A stretch of 64,000 bases of DNA from Isoetes taiwanensis (taxonomy: Eukaryota; Streptophyta; Lycopodiopsida; Isoetales; Isoetaceae): assembly GCA_021234155.1 (NCBI GenBank), contig JAJEKV010000213.1, positions 560,001 through 624,000 on the forward strand, read 5' to 3'. Shown here piece after piece: positions 57,935-64,000 of the stretch. Made by a program: the position numbers and the translations under genes. Under the pieces are notes generated by a model. The model was not told where the DNA came from, made no database searches, and was given only the letters and a program-made list of their open reading frames with translations. Position 1 is the stretch's first letter, and every line of letters begins with the position of its first letter.

Positions 57935-60640
57935 AAAAGGGCCTCGTCTCAAGTAGCTTTCCAGCTGAATCACAGTACACTAGACCATGCACTAACTCTA
58001 AGCGTTCTGTTGGTTCTGTCAGAAAGAGCTAGAGCACCCAGGAAAGTTCTATGCATAGCTTTCATCGATTTCAAGCTTTGGATAATGTGCCAAGGGATGG
58101 TCTAGATATAAGAATGGAAAGGCTAGGTGTCCCAGATTCTTTACAAGGCTCAGTGGCTTGCCTGTATGAGGAGGTGGTTATCAATCTGGGAACTGGAGTA
58201 TCAGACCTGGTACATAGCACGATAGGGGTACCGCAGGGCTGCCCTTTGTCACCTACTTTGTTCAGTCTGTGTATTGACGAACTTGAGGAATGGCTTCAGA
58301 ATAGTGGCATGGGAGGTACCCAGTTGGGTAATTTTGTGATCCAGCTTTTACTGTATGTAGATGTTGTGATTCTTCTCATCGATAGACATGAAGTATTACA
58401 AAGCCATCTGGATGTGTTAGCACATTTCTGTGAAGAAAGAAAGATGCAGGTTAATCTGGGGAAGTCGAAGGCAATGATATGTGGGACTGTAAGTAGACCA
58501 GACCTGTTCTACAATGGAGATAAACTAGAAGTCGTGGATTGTTACAAATACTTGGGTTTAGAATTTTGTTCTAATTATAGATGGAAAGCGTCTGTAAAGA
58601 AAAGAATTATTGGGGCATGTTGAGGAAATGCCACAGATTCAGATTGGGGATTGAAAAAAATATTGTTCAAGACATTGGTCCAAACCGTATTATTGTATGG
58701 AGCGTCGAAATGGGGACCCGCTATCTTGAGAGAGTACTGGAACCAAATAGAAGCTATTTTGAAGGCTTTCTTGACAGAGGAACTAATAAACACCAAACTC
58801 CTTATGCAATAATACTAGCTGAGGCAGGATTGATCCCCTTGGAAGCTGAGGCCTTGAATCAGACCATAAACTTTGTGAACAGGAAAAACAAGCTGATAAC
58901 TGCTTTTTCAAGGAGGCAATGAACCAATCAATGGAATCGGGTTGGTACAGTGATGTTACAAATCACATCCATATCTTGCTGGCCAGTCAAAGGATAGAGG
59001 TAATTCATATGTTTTTGAATGCCACAACTTCTGCTGTTCATTCGTACCCCTTAATGCTGACTTCGATTATAATACGCTGGAAGATCTCAAGAAGTTCCAA
59101 CAGTGGAGTGTGGAGCCGTGAAGTTATGAACATTTCTGTTAAAGCAAGATACGACAAGACAACAGAGAAGCACTCTGAAAGGCCTTTGATTCATTTTCAT
59201 CTGTTGATTCAGCATCATCACTTTCATGCCAGCTGGTATTATTGCAATATGTATTTTATTCGATTGTCTGTGTACATGTTAGTGCACTCTATTTTTCTTC
59301 AATCGACCAGCCTGTTATCTTATGCAACATATTCAACTCATTCCCAGCTTGTTTGAGTTATTTGCAGCGTATTCAACTCGTACCATGATGTGTATTCTCT
59401 GGGCAGTCATAATAATATGTATTGCAGTTTGAAGTTTTGAAGTTTCTCATATGGTGATATACAAACTGCATGTTTGTCTGCAAAACCTTTTGGAATGAGT
59501 CATTATGAGGTTTTCAATGTTGAAGCCTCATTCAAGGTGAATCTCTTACATGTTCTTTACAATTAAACGTGCGTTCTAGATTCTATACTTCTTGTCGATT
59601 GAAGATTATATCTTCAAACTACAACACGATGGTTCCAAAGCTCAATTGTTGTTGCTTCACGTATTAATTTATCTTTTTATCATCCACGTGTGTTGTTATT
59701 ATGCTAGATATTAATGTTGTTATTTGTTTTTGGCCCCGAAGGGGCAAAAAAAATTTTAACGTATAACACAAACCATTACATTACACACCTTAAAATTAAA
59801 TTCCCCCTTAAACCCCCTTTTGTTTGGGTGCATATTCACACGGGGGGTGACGTAGGGCAGCGAGAGCCCCTGTAATTATGTTTTGCACGTACAAAATCAA
59901 CACCATATAGTATATTGCCTGAAATCTTATAGTATTTTGTAAATCTTGTTATACAGTATAATAAATTCTAGACATCTATACCCCACAAACGAGGAACTTT
60001 GTGTACGGTGTAGATTAAGGAATAAAGGGCGAATATGCCTATCCAACAGCTCTCGATGCCCGGAGTCACCCCCCGTGTGAATATGCACCCAAACAAAAGG
60101 GGGTTTAAGGGGGAATTTAATTTTAAGGTGTGTAATGTAATGGTTTGTGTTATACGTTGGGCTGAGAATTGGGGGATTACTGTGGATATTTGACCAGACA
60201 CGGATGTAGGGACGAAAGATTTAATGTAAATGCTAGCTATGAACAAACATTGGGCCAAACCAGGGTTTCGGATGGATTATTATAGAGAAGAAGTAAATCC
60301 TATGGTCCTATACACAAACCAAGCATATTTAGGGTCGAAGGTACCAAGACATACAAAATAGACCATTGCTAGGTACAGAACTAGTTCTCATCGTCTTAGA
60401 GTAGAGACAGGGGGTTGCGCAAGGATTCCAATAGAAGACTGAAAATGCTTGTTATGTGAATCAAACGAAGTGGAAGACGAGGCACATGTCTTCCTTCATT
60501 GCTCGGCTTATCAACACTTACGAGATGTCTTTGACATCAACTTCATCAGCTTTCACTCACCTGATGCTTTAGATTTATACATGAGTAAAATAGAATCTCA
60601 TAGATTATTTTTGTTAAAAATGAAACAGATGTTGTAAATT
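57935..60640 (+). mobile_element. Non-LTR retrotransposon (LINE), 5'-truncated and decayed
   Basis: From about 57970 the frame gives LDHALTLSVLLVLSERARAP and FIDF, then GVPQGCPLSPTLFSLCIDEL (58210-58270), LLLYVDVVILL where the catalytic YADD box should be, MQVNLGKSKAMI and YKYLGLEF. Shifted frames continue LVQTVLLYGASKWGPAILRE. After an interruption the C-terminal zinc-knuckle region reads IARYRTSSHRLRVETGGCAR and CLLCESNEVEDEAHVFLHCS (60460-60510), ending at 60636. The loss of YADD and several frameshifts make it inactive. A foldback element (59758-60158) is inserted between the RT and C-terminal parts. An ATTATC-repeat tail follows. Confidence 0.85.
59758..60158. mobile_element. Foldback (long-TIR) element, copy D, inside the LINE
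   Basis: The shortest self-contained member, 401 bp. AACGTATAACACAAACCATT at 59758 and its complement ending at 60158; arms of about 95 bases match almost perfectly. The inner ends TTCACACGGGGGGTGACG are shared with copies A to C, but the outer arms differ from theirs. Confidence 0.85.
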
Positions 60641-60686
60641 GTTTCTCCATGACCTCCAAGGTCCAAAAGGGGGCATGATTAAATCA

Positions 60687-60689
<3 letters not shown>

Positions 60690-60722
<33 letters not shown>

Positions 60723-60739
60723 CATTATCATTATCATAA

Positions 60740-60770
<31 letters not shown>

Positions 60771-60772
60771 TG
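60690..60772 (+). repeat. (ATTATC)n microsatellite, LINE tail
   Basis: About a dozen ATTATC/CATT units after AAAGGGGGCATGATTAAATC, a position fitting the 3' tail of the LINE. Confidence 0.8.
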
Positions 60773-60949
60773 GTAGATTCAATGCCTGATAGAGGCACTC
60801 AAGAGCATCATCATCTAGTATTATGTCCTTTTTTTCTGAATGCCAAGTTGATCCATCATTGTACCAAGATGGCATATTCAACAAAACTTGGACTTATTCA
60901 AAGCTAATAGATAGCACTTCAAGGATGCCATTATAAGAATATATGTATT

Positions 60950-61325
60950 GTTTAATTCTTCTTGATTGTTATAATTTTTAAAAGTTCTAATTATATAAGT
61001 TTATCAATTGTAATAGTTATTAAAGTATAAAATTCTTTTTCAAACTAATTTTATCTATTTAGAATTAGACATTTCAGATATAAGTTTTCAATTTTTAGTG
61101 ATTTCACAAATTTAAAATTTGGCAATCATAATAATTTCTAAATGATATTCGATGGTTTGATAATTAATAACTTAAAAATATTGTGAGAATTTTCACAATT
61201 TACAACTTTTATATTTTTTAAAGCACTTTAAGAAAAGTTTTAGGTTGGAATTATTAAGATAAAGTTAATGGTTTAAGAATAACTATTGAATAAATCAATA
61301 ATAAACAATTCAATTTTTTTTTTTT
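60950..61325 (+). repeat. AT-rich dispersed repeat, copy 1
   Basis: Shares AAATTCTTTTTCAAACTAAT, TTTATCTATTTAGAATTAGA and a long following stretch with 62400-62556 (start only) and 63518-63835. Ends in a T run after AATAAACAATTCAA. Confidence 0.85.
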
Positions 61326-62101
61326 AACTATTCAAAACCCTTTGTGGGCAAGGTAGTGGGCACCTTTGTCTCCAATATTGTTGCCCCACGGGTCGTGATA
61401 TTGCCCAACTGCACAAATGAAAGTTTGGCTATGTTCTGAGACACCATCCCCTACTCAACACAACAGGAGATGATTCGTTTCTCCATTCTTGATGCTTAAT
61501 TCGGGTCCAGGCAGCAGCAGTACAAAAGAAGTCGTATCTTGTAGTTTAGATCCATTTTGTCACTGTCAGGCATTGATTTAGATGTCCCAAAAACACGTGG
61601 CAGTAAATCATAAAGAAGGATTGTGGTTCAAAAAAATTCAATGGGCAGGGAACGGAAATAAAAAGTTTAAATCTCGATTATATATGTTTAGATTATTGTC
61701 AATGGTAATGAATTATTTATGTTATATGTTTTAGAGATAGAGAGTACTTCGGATTACCATATGATTGCGGGAAATGATGATGAACATAAGGATATCCAAT
61801 CTCTGATAGGATCCATTTTTTTCTTATCAGTTGTTTTAAATCTAATCCTTTAGCAATTTTATTTTAGATTCAACATTTTGTCTTGATCAAAGTCAATGGA
61901 TTCGAAATGAAGGTAAGCATTTTACGTAATTAATAACTATAAACGCTTTTAGTTTTTATATGTTTAATTTGATTTTAGCAGGCATTCATTGATTATACGA
62001 CAAGTCATTCAAGCATATCAAAGAATGCGGCTGAAGATTGTGGGCGAGTAATATATTTTGTCATGCTTATACATTTTCTTACTTCTTGACCTATTTCCAA
62101 C
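61326..62101. other. No feature recognised
   Basis: Mixed composition, short frames only. Confidence 0.4.
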
Positions 62102-62345
62102 TATCTTTTTAAGAGAAGCCCAATTATTCTTGCTAATCCCTTTTTTAGTCCTTTGGCTATTATCTTAGCTACAATCTTGTAGAGGGTATTGTTTAACACA
62201 ATGGGGTGCCATTCATGGAACTGCATAGGCCGGCCTCTTTACTTTAGGAACAAGTGTAATAATGTCTGTAGCAATAGCTGGATGCATTTTCCTGCATGCC
62301 CATATGACTTTAATAGCTGATGTAATATCAGCTACCAGAACATCT
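62102..62345 (-). pseudogene. LINE reverse transcriptase fragment
   Basis: Minus strand: VADITSAIKVIWACRKMHPA and IATDIITLVPKVKRPAYA, then after a shift HPIVLNNTLYKIVAKIIAKG and LKKGLARIIGL. This matches the RT finger region of L1-type elements (xxLIPKxxxPxxxxxxRPISLxNxxYKIxAKxLAxRL). No other part of the element is present; it is flanked by AT-rich repeat. Confidence 0.7.
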
Positions 62346-62399
62346 AAGAGGGAAAAGAAAAATATATTTATTTAAAACCATCTTAGAAAAACATAAGGA

Positions 62400-62556
62400 C
62401 AATTTATGTATTGTTTAATTCTTCTTGATTGTTATAATTTTTATAAGTTCTAATTATATAAGTTTATCAAATGTAATAGTTATTAAAGTAAAAATTCTTT
62501 TTCAAACTAATTTTATCTATTTAGAATTAGACATTTCAGATATAAGTTTTCAATGA
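62400..62556 (+). repeat. AT-rich dispersed repeat, copy 2 (partial)
   Basis: Matches 60940-61093 and 63520-63600; breaks off after AGATATAAGTTTTCAATGA. Confidence 0.8.
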
Positions 62557-62569
62557 CTTTGAAACAAAA

Positions 62570-62720
62570 TTACATATATTCAAAATTTTTGCCCATAGGG
62601 CTACACATTCTGCCCGAAGGCCTTTCATATTCCACAAGAGCCCGAAGGCTTGAAATCTTTTAAACAAAAAGCCCGGAGGCTAGCAAGCATACTGTCTGGC
62701 TGGAGGGATATACAACATAT
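62570..62720 (-). repeat. Degenerate GCCCG(A/G)AGGC repeats
   Basis: Five copies of GCCCGAAGGC or GCCCGGAGGC spaced by 20-40 bases, 3' of the acidic ORF on the minus strand. Parallel to the AAGGCACTAAGGCC cluster at 28230-28690. Confidence 0.6.
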
Positions 62721-62887
62721 TAGCCCGGAGGCATGCACAAGAAAAAAGCAAAACAATAAAAAAAAGGGACCACTTCAATTTCAATTTCCTTCGCCTTCTT
62801 CACCATCTGCATCACGAGAAAGAAGAGGAGTCCTGTTAGGTTTACTCTAAAAAAAAGTAATCTACAACTACAATTACCATTCAGCAT

Positions 62888-63169
62888 TTTCAGGAAGTCC
62901 TTGAAATCTGCAGACTCGTCTTCAAATTCGGCATCTTCTTCTTCCTCCGACCACTTCTCTCCAGACGAGTTCCCGATCCATCCCTGAATAACACCAGTAA
63001 CATACTCTTGCTCCGAGAGTTCCTCTTCTTCCTCAATCTCTGATTCCTCATCAGAGGAATCAGAGGAATTAAGAGCAAGAAAAATCTGGAGTGGAGGGAA
63101 GACCTCCTCCAGCCGTAAGAGGCGCCTCTTGGAGGACGCCTCTGGCTCTTCGGCTGCGGAGCGCTTCAT
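62888..63169 (-). CDS. Acidic Ser/Glu-rich first exon
   Basis: Minus strand, ATG at 63169: MKRSAAEEPEASSKRRLLRL then LNSSDSSDEESEIEEEEELS and YVTGVIQGWIGNSSGEKWSE, then DFKDFLKML. A donor GGTAATTG at about 62880 fits an exon end; reading on into 62720 looks non-coding. Basic start and long acidic run suggest a disordered nuclear protein or the N-terminus of a transposon-encoded protein. No downstream exon found. Its layout resembles the acidic ORF at 29121-28859. Confidence 0.45.
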
Positions 63170-63517
63170 AACACAGGTCGGGAGGAGAATTCTGGCAAAG
63201 ATTGGACGGAGAATGAGCAGGGAATGGACGCCAAACTAACGTGAACAGATATATGGCGGATTTGACGTATGCCATTATTTGCATGTCTCAAAATTCGAGC
63301 CATGCAATATACCATAAATATCCAATATCTTCCTTATTTAACCTTTTGTCAAATACTATATGCTCCGTATTTAACCTAGACATCAATACAAATATGATTC
63401 GAATTTAACCGAAAATTTAATACCAAAATGTTATGTCACACTATGCCGCTTAAAAAAAAAAACTCCAAACACTTTTGGAGAAAACCACGTAAGTGCCGAC
63501 CTCTCTTTAAATAAGCA

Positions 63518-63835
63518 CTTTAATAGTTATTAAAGTATAAAATTCTTTTTCAAACTAATTTTATCTATTTAGAATTAAACATTTCAAGGATATAAGATTT
63601 CAATTTTCAGTGATTTAACAAATTTAAAATTTGGCAATCATGATAATTTTTAAATGATATTCGATGGTTTCATAAGTGATAACTTAAAAATATTATGAGA
63701 ATTTTGACAATTTACAAATTTTTATATTTTCTAAAACACTTTAAGAAAAGTTTTAGGTTGAAATTAATTAAATGATAAAGTTAATGATTTAACAATAACT
63801 ATTGAATAAATTAATAATGAACTATTCAATTTTTT
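63518..63835 (+). repeat. AT-rich dispersed repeat, copy 3
   Basis: Near-complete second match to 60950-61325, from AAAGTATAAAATTCTTTTTC to the T run at about 63830. The rest of the window to 64000 is AT-rich with nothing recognised. Confidence 0.85.
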
Positions 63836-64000
63836 TTTTAATCGAAACATAAACATAATAATACATAGTTTGAACATAAATGTAATCATTTAATTAACTT
63901 TAATGTAATCAATTTAGAACTTTCTTTAAATATTTAAAAAAAATAGCATTTTAATCATACAAAATTTATCTTAGATGAAAATTTAATTTTAAGTATATTA

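Noticed and set aside
1-64000. Functional tRNA or rRNA genes
   Set aside because: No cloverleaf with canonical A and B boxes at tRNA spacing and no rRNA core sequence seen on either strand.

Overview
This is eukaryotic nuclear DNA, almost certainly from a land plant with a large, repeat-rich genome. The signs are spliced exons with GT..AG introns, plant-type FCP1-like and F-box proteins, non-LTR retrotransposons, MITEs and AT-rich spacers. Lineage is not resolved; a seed-free plant is my guess. There is no rRNA, tRNA gene, operon or CRISPR array. Nearly every recognisable coding stretch is mobile-element derived or frameshifted.

Most interesting is a set of large DNA transposons built to one plan. 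The element at 2775-8797 (6,023 bp) has a perfect 30-bp terminal inverted repeat and a 4-bp target duplication (ATTT). The element at 25304-36196 (10,893 bp) has a perfect 26-bp terminal repeat and an ATAA duplication. Both start with GGGT, and each carries a DDE-type transposase facing a gene with an FCP1-like HAD phosphatase domain. The same pair, in the same convergent order, occurs at 9888-13323, where I could not find ends; that copy keeps the best transposase core (13323-11536, minus strand). Two 321-bp MITEs (5159-5479 and 35570-35890) have related GGGT ends and 4-bp duplications, and sit inside the two large elements.

These elements landed in other mobile-type genes. The 6-kb element is in an intron of a degenerate Ulp1/C48-like gene (about 1134-9660), one exon of which is also split by a CpG-rich foldback element (1769-2444). 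The 10.9-kb element is in an intron of a Crypton/DUF3504-like tyrosine recombinase gene whose parts lie at 24990-25260 and 36241-37222.

The remainder: 13.7-25 kb is mostly repeats (a dispersed 1.5-kb repeat with a foldback core, SINE-like units, a 670-bp tandem duplication). 26-35 kb, inside the 10.9-kb element, holds minisatellites, a 218-bp tandem array and two twin hairpins. 37-46 kb is mostly unassigned. An F-box ORF lies at 46512-47096. A tandem pair of paralogous 64-residue ORFs with matching TATA boxes lies at 51.0-53.3 kb and is the best candidate for live host genes. 55-60.7 kb holds another 1.5-kb repeat copy with a nested retroposon and then a LINE. The last 3 kb is AT-rich repeat, a second LINE fragment and an acidic Ser-rich first exon.
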